IMG/VR virus record: IMGVR_UViG_3300023184_000263 | Coordinates: 1 to 40,067 of that record | DNA: 40,067 nt | Origin: a virus | Direction: 5' to 3' (one strand) | Shown here: positions 27,473-35,064 of the stretch, in pieces | Layout: each line of letters opens with the position of its first letter | Position numbering within the stretch: the stretch's first letter is position 1 | The notes under the pieces: generated by a model | The model's input: only the letters and a program-made list of their open reading frames with translations | The model's database searches: none | What the model was told of the DNA's origin: nothing | Translations under genes and position numbers: made by a program

Positions 27473-28972
27473 TTATATTAATCTAGTTCTCTTAATTGAT
27501 TTTAGTTCTTCAACGTGAAACGTCAATTCACCGATTAATTCTGATTTTTCTTTTGTAAGATTTTCTAGTTCTAAGTTTTTAACTTTTAAATCAGATATTA
27601 ATTGTTCATTTGTTGCTATCATTTCGGTTAATTCACTATTTGAAACATCTAAATTTGTTGTAATTCTAATAAGTTCTGCATCTGCTTTAGCTTTTGCATT
27701 TTTAAATTCTTCAAGATATTCCAATTTTTCTACTTCAAATATAATAGTATTTAATTCAGGAAAAACATTATAAATTTCTTCATTTCTAACCGCATCATAA
27801 AATTTGGTATATTGCATAAAGTTTTTTAATTCATTAAAAGATGATTCCTTTTGAATTAAAAATGTTTTAATTTGTTCAAATATTGTAATAATATTACCAT
27901 ATCTTTTTGTATTGTTTGTATATGTTAATATTTCTTGTTCATATTTTATTAACCATTTTTCTTTTAACGCTTGTGGTAGATTTTGTATACAATAATATTG
28001 AGGCCAAAATACAAAGTTTATATTAATTAAATCCGGTTCAATTTTGTATTTGAATATAAGTTCTTTAAACAAATCAAATAAATGAAATGAATTTAATAAA
28101 CTAATAGTTACAGATGCTGCCATTTTAACATGTGGTGCATTTTCTCTAACTTCTTTTAAGTTTGCTTCAAATTTATTACTATCAAATCCTTTTCGTATGT
28201 ATGAACCTCTATCACCTATACCATCAATAGAAACTTGTAATCGTATATCACTAAACTTATTCCACCATTTCCATACCGGTGATTTCTTAAAATATAAATT
28301 CATAAAGTTTGTATTATACCATAACTTTATATCGTTTCGTTTGTGTTTATCTAGTTTTTCTAATAAAATATAATGTTCTTTTGCAACCAATGGTTCACCA
28401 CCCGCAAAATAAACTTCATTTGCTTTTTCATATTGACCATCATCTTCTAATTCTGCTAATATCTTAGCACTTGTTCCCTGTCTTAGAATTGGTAATCCTT
28501 TCATTCCATCCGGATTTACTCTTGCCATTTCTTCACCCCAAGTTGAGCTATGCGCAGGGTCACACGTTCTACATTTCAAATCACATACATTACTGAATCT
28601 GAAATCCCAATATAATAAATTCATTTCATCCAACGAACCATCTTCATTTGTGGATTCCAATATCTCAGGGTTACCTTTTATTTTATCCCAAAATGATTCT
28701 CTATATGAATATTGCCCACTTTTTTCTGCTTCATAACATGGTTCGCATCCTTTTTGTGGAATACCATTTAAAGTATCAACTCTAAATTGAGTCATTGTAT
28801 CATTGTTCCAAATCTCTTTTAATGTATTCTCACCATAATCGCCCATCGGTGTAGTTACATTCATACAACATGGATATGCCTTGTTATCTGCAAACAAATG
28901 TAGATGACACCAACTAGCACCACACACTGTCTTATTATTTTTTGGATTAAAATCCTCTATTGTATATTTCAT
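27473..28972 (-). CDS. Radical SAM/SPASM 'twitch' protein
   Basis: A 499-residue protein. An N-terminal SPASM-like cluster region: CGASWCHLHLFADNKAYPCC (Cys17, 22, 35, 36) and KGCEPCYEAE (Cys76, 79). The radical SAM CxxxCxxC follows as NVCDLKCRTCDP (Cys130, 134, 137), then FAGGEPLVAKEH (SAM-binding GGEPL, 191-195) and IDGIGDRGSYIRKG. A C-terminal coiled coil runs from about 420. These phage 'twitch' enzymes have no firmly known substrate; peptide or glycan modification is inferred from fold and neighbours. Confidence 0.88.
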   Translation of the reverse strand: MKYTIEDFNPKNNKTVCGASWCHLHLFADNKAYPCCMNVTTPMGDYGENTLKEIWNNDTMTQFRVDTLNGIPQKGCEPCYEAEKSGQYSYRESFWDKIKGNPEILESTNEDGSLDEMNLLYWDFRFSNVCDLKCRTCDPAHSSTWGEEMARVNPDGMKGLPILRQGTSAKILAELEDDGQYEKANEVYFAGGEPLVAKEHYILLEKLDKHKRNDIKLWYNTNFMNLYFKKSPVWKWWNKFSDIRLQVSIDGIGDRGSYIRKGFDSNKFEANLKEVRENAPHVKMAASVTISLLNSFHLFDLFKELIFKYKIEPDLININFVFWPQYYCIQNLPQALKEKWLIKYEQEILTYTNNTKRYGNIITIFEQIKTFLIQKESSFNELKNFMQYTKFYDAVRNEEIYNVFPELNTIIFEVEKLEYLEEFKNAKAKADAELIRITTNLDVSNSELTEMIATNEQLISDLKVKNLELENLTKEKSELIGELTFHVEELKSIKRTRLI

Positions 28973-28973
28973 A

Positions 28974-29378
28974 TTACCAACTGATTTCCCAATCTTTAAA
29001 TTCTGCTGCTAAACAATCTATTTTGTAATCCATTCTACCACCAACAACTTCTTGAATTTTGTTTTTAGCCACATTTCTAATACCATTAATACCATGTGTT
29101 AATTCTAAATTGTTTCCCTCTTTGATACCTTTGCGATAGTTCGATTCATTCTGCCAAATATGTGTATTGATTTGTGCCAATACTACAATTGCTCTAATTG
29201 TTTCACCACTAATTTGTTTGTCACTACTATCTAAACATAATTGAATATCATGTACGATATCTGCAATTTCCTGTGCGTACTCTGCTTTATGTTCAGGAAT
29301 CTTTACTTCTTTTAATTGCGCTATACTCAATCTATCAATTAACTCCGCTAATGTTGGGAGATATTTTCTTTCACTCAT
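28974..29378 (-). CDS. DUF4254-like protein
   Basis: A 134-residue protein: LPTLAELIDRLSIAQLKEVKIPEHKAEYAQEIADIVHDIQLCL, ETIRAIVVLAQINTHIWQNESNYRKG, LELTHGINGIRNVAKNKIQEVVGGRMDYKIDCLAAEFKDWEISW. The 'ELIDRLSI...N..IW..E...R...H.iNgiRN.ak..I' form matches a DUF4254-type family that I recall from glycan gene clusters of bacteria and phages. Mostly helical and cytoplasmic. It overlaps the glycosyltransferase gene by 4 nt, so probably works with it. Confidence 0.75.
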   Translation of the reverse strand: MSERKYLPTLAELIDRLSIAQLKEVKIPEHKAEYAQEIADIVHDIQLCLDSSDKQISGETIRAIVVLAQINTHIWQNESNYRKGIKEGNNLELTHGINGIRNVAKNKIQEVVGGRMDYKIDCLAAEFKDWEISW

Positions 29379-30556
29379 ATTGTTATTAAGTTTTTAAATG
29401 TATTATAATCTTTATATATTAGTCCAAGTAAATGTTTATAATTAAATTCACATACTTCTAAACTATCAATGTAATATTGTTTAATTACTTCAATATCCAT
29501 ATTTGCAATTCTCTTTACTTCATCAAAAAAGAATTGTAATCTTTCTTTAAATTCCCAGTCATTAAATCCACTATCTAAATGTTCTTCATTAATTAAAGTA
29601 GGAAATGTTTTAAAGCCTAGTTGATGTAATCCTTTATATGTATGTGCTGAACCAAATATTATAAATGGTTTTTTACATATAATAGATTTAAATGCTTTTT
29701 CACTAAATCCAAAGAATTCTTTATTAAACAAAGCCGTTTCTATATTAACATCAATGTAACTATTTATTGTTTTTTCAAAGTTTATTATCTTTATTTTTTT
29801 ATAATAATCATCTGTAGTTTCATTATCAAATGCTTTAACTGGAAAATTAAAGTTTTCAATTTTATCCAACGAATCATTACCACCTTCCAAGTTAGTCCAA
29901 TTTAACATTTTTTTATCAGAATGCTTAAAGAAAAAACTATATTCAAATTTGTCTAATAAGTTATTATCTATAAGAAATTTATAAAAATATAACCTAACCG
30001 CCCTAGGTTCATTTTGATTTGTGAATAAAGATTTAGGTCTATCCAATTTAGTTAAATCATACATATACGATTCAGTATAGTTTAATCCAAATACAAATGG
30101 AAAACATCCTAAATTATATATTACGTTTAAATTACCCCAATCAAATTTCCAATTAATATTGGTTAATGTAATATACAACTTATCTATATCATTACCAAAA
30201 TATGTATTTAATGTTTTAATAATTTCGGTGGTGCCCGATTCGTCTGAATACCAATCCATATCTTCACAAAACAATACTACTTTTTTTGTAATACCATTTT
30301 TTAGATTTTCACGTATTGATTGTGTAATTGGGTCTACTAATATAGTTCTTACTACATCTAAAAAAGAATGGGAAAAAAATATAAAAACAACTTCATCTGA
30401 TTCAACGTATTTTATATTAAAGTGTGATTCAATATTATAGATATAACTTTTTATATTCCTACTATTTATCAGTTTTTCTTTTGAATCAATAGTATTGTAA
30501 TATTCATACCCATCACGTAATCTATATTTATAAAATTTAATATTAACTTCTTGCAT
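29375..30556 (-). CDS. Putative glycosyltransferase, phage type
   Basis: A 393-residue protein. In the C-terminal third: ETALFNKEFFGFSEKAFKSIICKKPFIIFGSAHTYKGLHQLGFKTFPTLINEEHLDSGFNDWEFKERLQFFF. This 'E-T/S...F-SEK-x-x-K-x-I...KPFIIFG...LxxLGFKTF' pattern marks nucleotide-sugar transferases with GT-B-like C-terminal donors, and recurs in 12088-13242. The N-terminal half (YNTIDSKEKL..VIFFFSH) is unrecognised. Donor and acceptor sugar unknown. Codon composition like its neighbours. Confidence 0.65.
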   Translation of the reverse strand: MQEVNIKFYKYRLRDGYEYYNTIDSKEKLINSRNIKSYIYNIESHFNIKYVESDEVVFIFFSHSFLDVVRTILVDPITQSIRENLKNGITKKVVLFCEDMDWYSDESGTTEIIKTLNTYFGNDIDKLYITLTNINWKFDWGNLNVIYNLGCFPFVFGLNYTESYMYDLTKLDRPKSLFTNQNEPRAVRLYFYKFLIDNNLLDKFEYSFFFKHSDKKMLNWTNLEGGNDSLDKIENFNFPVKAFDNETTDDYYKKIKIINFEKTINSYIDVNIETALFNKEFFGFSEKAFKSIICKKPFIIFGSAHTYKGLHQLGFKTFPTLINEEHLDSGFNDWEFKERLQFFFDEVKRIANMDIEVIKQYYIDSLEVCEFNYKHLLGLIYKDYNTFKNLITI

Positions 30557-30959
30557 AACTTTTATAGTAATTATATAAACTTAGTAAATCCCCACCACAA
30601 TTTTCAACAGCTTCATCCCAAATATCTAAACCAAATACTTCTTTGAAATCCTTTTCCAATTTATATAGTATCTTTTGTTCGTCTTTATGTGCTTCTAATT
30701 CTAACTTAATTGCTTTTAATCGTTTCATTCTACTTGCTTCTAATGCCGATTCAACACGATTCTTTTCATCTGTCCCGCCGTAGTTATCATATGTTTGTTG
30801 GTATGCCTGTTTTGCGGTTGCTCGCATTTTATCAGCTTCACCAAACATAAACGAATAATCATAATCACCATTTTGTATCTTATCAAATAAAGGTGCTCTA
30901 TCTGAAAGCGGTTTCTTTCTTTTACCTGTTGCCCACCATCTGAATTTGTTGTATGCCAT
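30543..30959 (-). CDS. Basic helical protein
   Basis: A 138-residue protein: MAYNKFRWWATGKRKKPLSDRAP, FDKIQNGDYDYSFMFGEADKMRATAKQAYQQTYDNYGG, then a long charged helix (RVESALEASRMKRLKAIKLELEAHKDEQKILYKLEKDFKEVF). It overlaps the glycosyltransferase gene by 14 nt. Probably a dimerising coiled-coil protein; no named family. Confidence 0.68.
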   Translation of the reverse strand: MAYNKFRWWATGKRKKPLSDRAPLFDKIQNGDYDYSFMFGEADKMRATAKQAYQQTYDNYGGTDEKNRVESALEASRMKRLKAIKLELEAHKDEQKILYKLEKDFKEVFGLDIWDEAVENCGGDLLSLYNYYKSYARS

Positions 30960-30961
30960 AA

Positions 30962-31255
30962 CTAACCATTTAATTGAATATTCATAACTTGTCTTCGTAA
31001 GTAGATTTCGTTTAATTTATGTGTAACCTCTGATACTATTCTTTCATCCTTTATAACTTCTGCTACCGCACTTTCAACATCGGCGGTACAAAAACGAGTA
31101 TCATAGTAGGCATTTATCCTATCCATTGTTTCCTCTACTTTAGCTTCCCAATATTGCTCGGTTAATGCTGATTGTGATTCAAATTGTTCATATAAATAAT
31201 CTTCATCACCACTTTCATTAATCGGTGTGTTTGTTGGTAGTTGTTGTTTGCTCAT
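30962..31255 (-). CDS. Small acidic helical protein
   Basis: Start placed at ATG 31255 (MSKQQLPTNTPINESGDEDY, 97 residues); the frame continues to 31279 inside the upstream gene. Acidic N-terminus, then helices (ALTEQYWEAKVEETMDRINAYYD, VESAVAEVIKDERIVSEVTHKLNEIYLRRQV). It overlaps the upstream gene by 38 nt in another frame. Function unknown. Confidence 0.62.
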   Translation of the reverse strand: MSKQQLPTNTPINESGDEDYLYEQFESQSALTEQYWEAKVEETMDRINAYYDTRFCTADVESAVAEVIKDERIVSEVTHKLNEIYLRRQVMNIQLNG

Positions 31256-31415
31256 AATATTCTTTAAATTTTGTTTCAATAAATTCTATTGCTTCACTAT
31301 CACCACTATATGCATCGTATGATGAATAATTTTTTATAAACTTCTCAATTCCATGTGTTTCTAATTCCCACATTACCGAGCTAAGATTTGATATGTTGCA
31401 ATGATTAAATCCCAT
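31218..31415 (-). CDS. Small soluble protein
   Basis: Sixty-five residues: MGFNHCNISNLSSVMWELETHGIEKFIKNYSSYDAYSGDSEAIEFIETKFKEYYEQ and a Thr-rich tail. It overlaps the gene on either side, 11 nt upstream and 38 nt downstream. One compact helical domain. Function unknown. Confidence 0.62.
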   Translation of the reverse strand: MGFNHCNISNLSSVMWELETHGIEKFIKNYSSYDAYSGDSEAIEFIETKFKEYYEQTTTTNKHTD

Positions 31416-31692
31416 CTTTTAGTCCTCTCTTTTTAATAAGTATATCCATTGATGCACTTTGATTTGATTCTACAATAGGTTTTAATCTATCATATAATCC
31501 GTCACTAAACACTTTCTCCGTTCCCTTATCACTATTTGATACTGCTTCTCCAATGTGAGCAAATCGTTTTACTTTGTATGGTGATAGAGGTACGATAAAT
31601 TTTTTTAAATGAGCCGCTTTAGCATCTAAATATTGCATCAATTCATCTTCGGATAATTGTTTTAATTCGGCATCGGTTTTATTAAATTCCAT
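31405..31692 (-). CDS. Small helical protein, transcript head
   Basis: Start set at ATG 31692 (MEFNKTDAELKQLSEDELMQYLDAKAAHLKKF, 95 residues). The 22 residues before it would read through a terminator and a -7 box, so they are not used. Rich in short helices, ending IKKRGLKDGI. The ATG is only 3 nt from the TATATTTG box, so the mRNA is probably leaderless. Function unknown. Confidence 0.7.
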   Translation of the reverse strand: MEFNKTDAELKQLSEDELMQYLDAKAAHLKKFIVPLSPYKVKRFAHIGEAVSNSDKGTEKVFSDGLYDRLKPIVESNQSASMDILIKKRGLKDGI

Positions 31693-31695
31693 ATT

Positions 31696-31727
31696 CAAAT
31701 ATACTAATAAATAATGAAATAAAAAAA
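31696..31727 (-). promoter_or_regulatory. Promoter with exact -7 box, leaderless
   Basis: Minus strand TATATTTG (31703-31696), with TTTT rather than TTTG 20 nt upstream (31727-31724). The ATG follows after 3 nt. Confidence 0.7.
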
Positions 31728-31756
31728 TAAAGGGGAACATTTCTGCTCCCCCTTTC
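31720..31756 (-). terminator. Rho-independent terminator
   Basis: Minus strand AAAGGGG (31755-31749), loop region GAGCAGAAATGTT, CCCCTTT (31735-31729), then ATTTTTTTAT. It ends the nuclease-ParB transcript. Confidence 0.88.
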
Positions 31757-31758
31757 AC

Positions 31759-33303
31759 TTAACTTCTAAATTTAAGAATCATGTTTATAGTTTCAACCAA
31801 TTTACCACGTGTGTGATATCTTCTGCCATTCGAATCTTTCCCAAACTCACCTTCTACAAACTTTTTTAGTTCTTCTTTATTTTTTGGAAATACATCTATA
31901 TCATTATAATTTAATGATGAAAAGTCACTATCTGTTTTTGGTGCAGGTAACCAACCTGCTGTTTGGAAAAACTCTTTGGTAAGATTAGTAACAACTAAAT
32001 TAAATTGTTCTTCATCGATAAAATATAAAGTTTTTAATGATGTACAAAATTGTCTTAAAATATCCTTTTTCATAGAAATAATCTCAATTTCTTTGTTTTT
32101 ATTTAGTTTCAAATAATTTCGACTATAATGAGGACTTGCTTTTATACATTCTTTATGTTCATGTATTGCATTAATAAAACTTTCAGTACATTTTTTAATT
32201 GGTTCTAATATATTAGTATATTCATCTTCATCAAATAATAAATTACCCATTTTCATATTATCCAAGTTGCTACCCCAGCTACCAATTGATTCTTGATTTT
32301 GAATACAATATGATTGTAAATTAACTCCTGCTTTATCTGCATCACCTTTTTTAGGGTCTATTAATTTTGTTAAAGAAAGCATATCATTATACAATTGCTG
32401 ATATGGATATAATTTTTCTAAGTTTTGTGTTAATTCGTAAGTTTTCTTCCAACTTTTAACATACCCAAAATTATCCCAATTTAAAACAATTGTATTTAAA
32501 GAACTCATCAATGTTGTAACTTCTTCTTGTGGTACATCATTTAAATGCGTTAATACCATTACAGGTACATCAGTAATTTCATATCCATAATTATCTCTAA
32601 TTATCTTAGCCGCCTCTAATAAATGATGTGCATCAACTAATTTAAGTTTTTTATTTATATAAATTCCAGTAAAACATCTAATTATACCAACTTGTATTTT
32701 ACCTTTACCCAATAAAGTTAATATTGAACGGACTAATTTAAAAACATGCGGCCAATCAATATCTCTATTAACATCATTACTAAATAATTTATCAAGTTTA
32801 TGATATTCTACATTACCAATATTTAGTTTACCATTTGAAATGTTTTCCAATGCTTTATTTGCTATATATTGCTCAATATCCGCCATACCATAAATAATTT
32901 CAATACCTTGTTTAGCAAGTTCTTTATCTATTGCAGTGTCACTATATTGTTCAATAAAAGAAACAAAATTAAATCCATTTTTAATTCCAGATTCTTGATA
33001 ATCCGGTAATTCATCTCTCTTTGTAGTTGTTGAAAGTGAACATTCAACTACTAAATCAAATTTAGGTAACCAAAAATCTGCAATTTTCTTTCTATAAGCA
33101 GAAAAGCTTACAGTCTTTGTTTTAAAGGGGGAACTTTTGAGAGGAACATTTGGTAATAGACCATACTTTTTTAATAAGTCCTCAACTTTCTTTTCAAATG
33201 CATTTGATTTTTTTACATTTTGAGAAGATGCAATGCTTTTAGCACTTTTTGTTGCCTTTTTTTTAGCGACAACTTTGTTTCTTACGCTTTTACTTTTAGC
33301 CAT
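31759..33303 (-). CDS. PD-(D/E)XK-like nuclease fused to ParB-like domain
   Basis: A 514-residue protein. Residues 1-33 are very basic (KSVRNKVVAKKKATKSAK), a likely DNA-binding tail. Residues 36-140 resemble a restriction-endonuclease fold: FEKKVEDLLKKYG, then IADFWLPKFDLVVECSL with Asp76, Asp83 and Glu87 in the D...ExK region, but Ser89 in place of the catalytic Lys. Residues 200-290 match a ParB/Srx fold: NKKLKLVDAHHLLEAAKII, DVPVMVL, EEVTTLMSSLNTIVLNWDNFGYVKSW. The C-terminal 200 residues are unrecognised. It is monocistronic with its own promoter and terminator. Confidence 0.68.
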   Translation of the reverse strand: MAKSKSVRNKVVAKKKATKSAKSIASSQNVKKSNAFEKKVEDLLKKYGLLPNVPLKSSPFKTKTVSFSAYRKKIADFWLPKFDLVVECSLSTTTKRDELPDYQESGIKNGFNFVSFIEQYSDTAIDKELAKQGIEIIYGMADIEQYIANKALENISNGKLNIGNVEYHKLDKLFSNDVNRDIDWPHVFKLVRSILTLLGKGKIQVGIIRCFTGIYINKKLKLVDAHHLLEAAKIIRDNYGYEITDVPVMVLTHLNDVPQEEVTTLMSSLNTIVLNWDNFGYVKSWKKTYELTQNLEKLYPYQQLYNDMLSLTKLIDPKKGDADKAGVNLQSYCIQNQESIGSWGSNLDNMKMGNLLFDEDEYTNILEPIKKCTESFINAIHEHKECIKASPHYSRNYLKLNKNKEIEIISMKKDILRQFCTSLKTLYFIDEEQFNLVVTNLTKEFFQTAGWLPAPKTDSDFSSLNYNDIDVFPKNKEELKKFVEGEFGKDSNGRRYHTRGKLVETINMILKFRS

Positions 33304-33386
33304 AATTATTATTTTTAACCATTCCTGGTCGATTATTGTTTACCTTTCTACTTCCGTAAGGCGTAAACAAATGTTCCTATTATACT

Positions 33387-33418
33387 CAAATATACAACAA
33401 TTTATTGTATCTACCAAA
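33387..33418 (-). promoter_or_regulatory. Perfect Bacteroidetes-type promoter
   Basis: Minus strand TTTG (33418-33415), 20-nt spacer starting GTAG, TATATTTG (33394-33387). An 83-nt leader follows, the longest in the window, with an imperfect hairpin (GTTTAC...GTAAAC, about 33334-33370). Confidence 0.9.
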
Positions 33419-33445
33419 AAAAGGGGAACTTTTTTAGTTCCCCTT
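33416..33445 (-). terminator. Rho-independent terminator
   Basis: Minus strand AAGGGGAACT (33445-33436), loop AAAAA, AGTTCCCCTT (33430-33421), then TTTTTGG. A 10-bp stem with strong T tract. It ends the 36240-33452 transcript. Confidence 0.93.
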
Positions 33446-33451
33446 AATATT

Positions 33452-34306
33452 TTATTGTTTCAATGATAAAATTGTACCAGCTCCACTACCTACGATTGTA
33501 GTAGGCTGAACTCCGTTCCAACGTGTTGCTTTAATATACTCTACATAAGTAGGCGTTAATACTTGTTGTATTTTCTTAACTGCCTCAGCTTCACCCATTG
33601 CGTTAATTACTTTTGTTGCACTATCACCTCTTGCTTTAGCTATTTGTTTGTTAGCTTCAGCGATTGAACTTTGTAACTGCATTTTAGATGTCTCAGCATC
33701 TTGTTTTGCTTTAATCTTTGCGTTAATAGATTGTGCTAAATTTGCATCGGTTGGTGTTGGTTGCTTTAAAATACTAAAGTTATCTACAATGAAACCATCT
33801 TTCTCAAATCTTTCAGTTACATTCTTACGAACCGCTGCCTCAAATCCTGGCATATTGTTTAAGATACTATCCACCGTAATATAACCACTCACATCCTGCA
33901 TACTACCTCTAACTACATTTCGTAAGTAAGTTTGTGAAATACTCTCTAAATCATCTGTCTTATACTTTAAGTAAATCTTAGATGCTTTAACTGGATTAAC
34001 ACGGTAGTTTAAACCTACATCAATTTTAAATCCTGCTCCACCTAAACATGCGACTGTGATATGTTCGTTTGGTTTACTACCTTCGTTTTCATCCTCACTC
34101 CAAATCACGTGTTGCTGTGTTGTTGGAATTGTCACTACATAGGTAAATCCTGGTGTATAGAACTGAAATCCAGTCAATAAAGGTAAACTATCAATACCTC
34201 TATAATCCCCACTATTATCAATCTTAAAACCTACTTCGGTTGGATTGATACGGGTACAACTACCTAATGTCACTACTAATGCGATTAACGCTAATACTTT
34301 TTTCAT
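33452..34306 (-). CDS. SPFH/prohibitin-like lipoprotein
   Basis: A 284-residue protein. Signal MKKVLALIALVVTLGSC has a lipobox with Cys17. The SPFH domain follows: INPTEVGFKIDNSGDYRG, FQFYTPGFTYVVTIPTTQQHVIW, VACLGGAGFKIDVGLNYRVNPVKASKIYLKY, then the long coiled region (FSILKQPTPTDANLAQSINAKIKAKQDAETSKMQLQSSIAEANKQIAKARGDSATK). The EADK-type coils resemble prohibitin and HflC. It would form a lipid-anchored ring outside the inner membrane. The second SPFH gene in this window. Confidence 0.88.
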   Translation of the reverse strand: MKKVLALIALVVTLGSCTRINPTEVGFKIDNSGDYRGIDSLPLLTGFQFYTPGFTYVVTIPTTQQHVIWSEDENEGSKPNEHITVACLGGAGFKIDVGLNYRVNPVKASKIYLKYKTDDLESISQTYLRNVVRGSMQDVSGYITVDSILNNMPGFEAAVRKNVTERFEKDGFIVDNFSILKQPTPTDANLAQSINAKIKAKQDAETSKMQLQSSIAEANKQIAKARGDSATKVINAMGEAEAVKKIQQVLTPTYVEYIKATRWNGVQPTTIVGSGAGTILSLKQ

Positions 34307-34307
34307 A

Positions 34308-34544
34308 CTATTTTGTTTTGTTTGTTTTGTTTAAAATTTTAAATGCTATTTTGTAAAAGATAATAAATGGAATAACTAAAGGCCATAGTAAAGTTCCTAA
34401 AATACACAATAATATGTATTTCATATGCCAATCACCATATCTATCCATATAATTTATACTTTCATCTTCATTATTTTCTTTTGTTTTCATAAATGCTATA
34501 AATGTAGCACAATATAAAACACTAATTAATAAATAACCTATCAT
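34308..34544 (-). CDS. Small membrane protein, two or three spans
   Basis: Seventy-eight residues: MIGYLLISVLYCATFIAFMK span, an acidic loop (ENNEDESINYMDRYGDW), then HMKYILLCILGTLLWPLVIPFIIFYKIAF span(s) and a Lys/Asn tail. A single base separates it from the SPFH lipoprotein gene. Could be its membrane partner. Function unknown. Confidence 0.72.
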   Translation of the reverse strand: MIGYLLISVLYCATFIAFMKTKENNEDESINYMDRYGDWHMKYILLCILGTLLWPLVIPFIIFYKIAFKILNKTNKTK

Positions 34545-34547
34545 AAT

Positions 34548-34742
34548 CTATTTTGTTAATTCTTTAATAATTTGTTTCACTTCGTAAAAGGTAAAGGTTA
34601 ATAACCCAGCCATACCTAAAAAACCTAATACATTTGCTATTGATGATGCCTTGTTCAATAAGAAAAAACATCCTTGCAATCCATAGAATATTATTACTGC
34701 GATAATTGCAATCAATAATACATTTTTAATACCATTTTTCAT
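34548..34742 (-). CDS. Small two-span membrane protein
   Basis: Sixty-four residues: MKNGIKNVLLIAIIAVIIFYGLQGCFFLLNKASSIANVLGFLGMAGLLTFTFYEVKQIIKELTK. Two membrane helices (7-28, 36-53) and basic ends. Gp-like holin size, but no adjacent endolysin is visible. Function unknown. Confidence 0.7.
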   Translation of the reverse strand: MKNGIKNVLLIAIIAVIIFYGLQGCFFLLNKASSIANVLGFLGMAGLLTFTFYEVKQIIKELTK

Positions 34743-34752
34743 TTGTTAAATT

Positions 34753-35061
34753 TTATTTTTTACCATAAATTTGTGTTTCCGTAAAATATTGATATTGAAT
34801 TTCACCTTGATTATTCTTATATCCTATTTTGTATTCAATATCAGTCGTATATAGATTTACATCACCGATAACCCCAATTGTAGAGTCAGGTTTCAAATAT
34901 ACTACTTCACCTTCTTGATATTGAGAAATTCTTAGTTGTTCTTTGTGTTTTGGTTTAACACCACAACTAACAAGTCCTGCTGCTATAAGTGCGAATAATA
35001 CACACAATGCTAATAGAGCACTAATTTGTACATCTCTTTTATCACTTTCTTTACCTTGCAT
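34753..35061 (-). CDS. Membrane-anchored or lipoprotein small protein
   Basis: A 102-residue protein: basic start, a span (ISALLALCVLFALIAAGLVSC) where GLVSC is a plausible lipobox (Cys33), then a soluble beta-rich part: EGEVVYLKPDSTIGVIGDVNLYTTDIEYKIGYKNNQGEIQYQYFTETQIY. The VYLKPD...GVI..V.....Y.I....N.GE..... looks like an SH3-like domain. Probably periplasmic. Function unknown. Confidence 0.7.
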   Translation of the reverse strand: MQGKESDKRDVQISALLALCVLFALIAAGLVSCGVKPKHKEQLRISQYQEGEVVYLKPDSTIGVIGDVNLYTTDIEYKIGYKNNQGEIQYQYFTETQIYGKK

Positions 35062-35064
35062 ATT

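Noticed and set aside
31693-31758. 22-residue extension of the 31405 gene
   Set aside because: It would be translated through a terminator hairpin and a consensus promoter, so it cannot be on the same mRNA.
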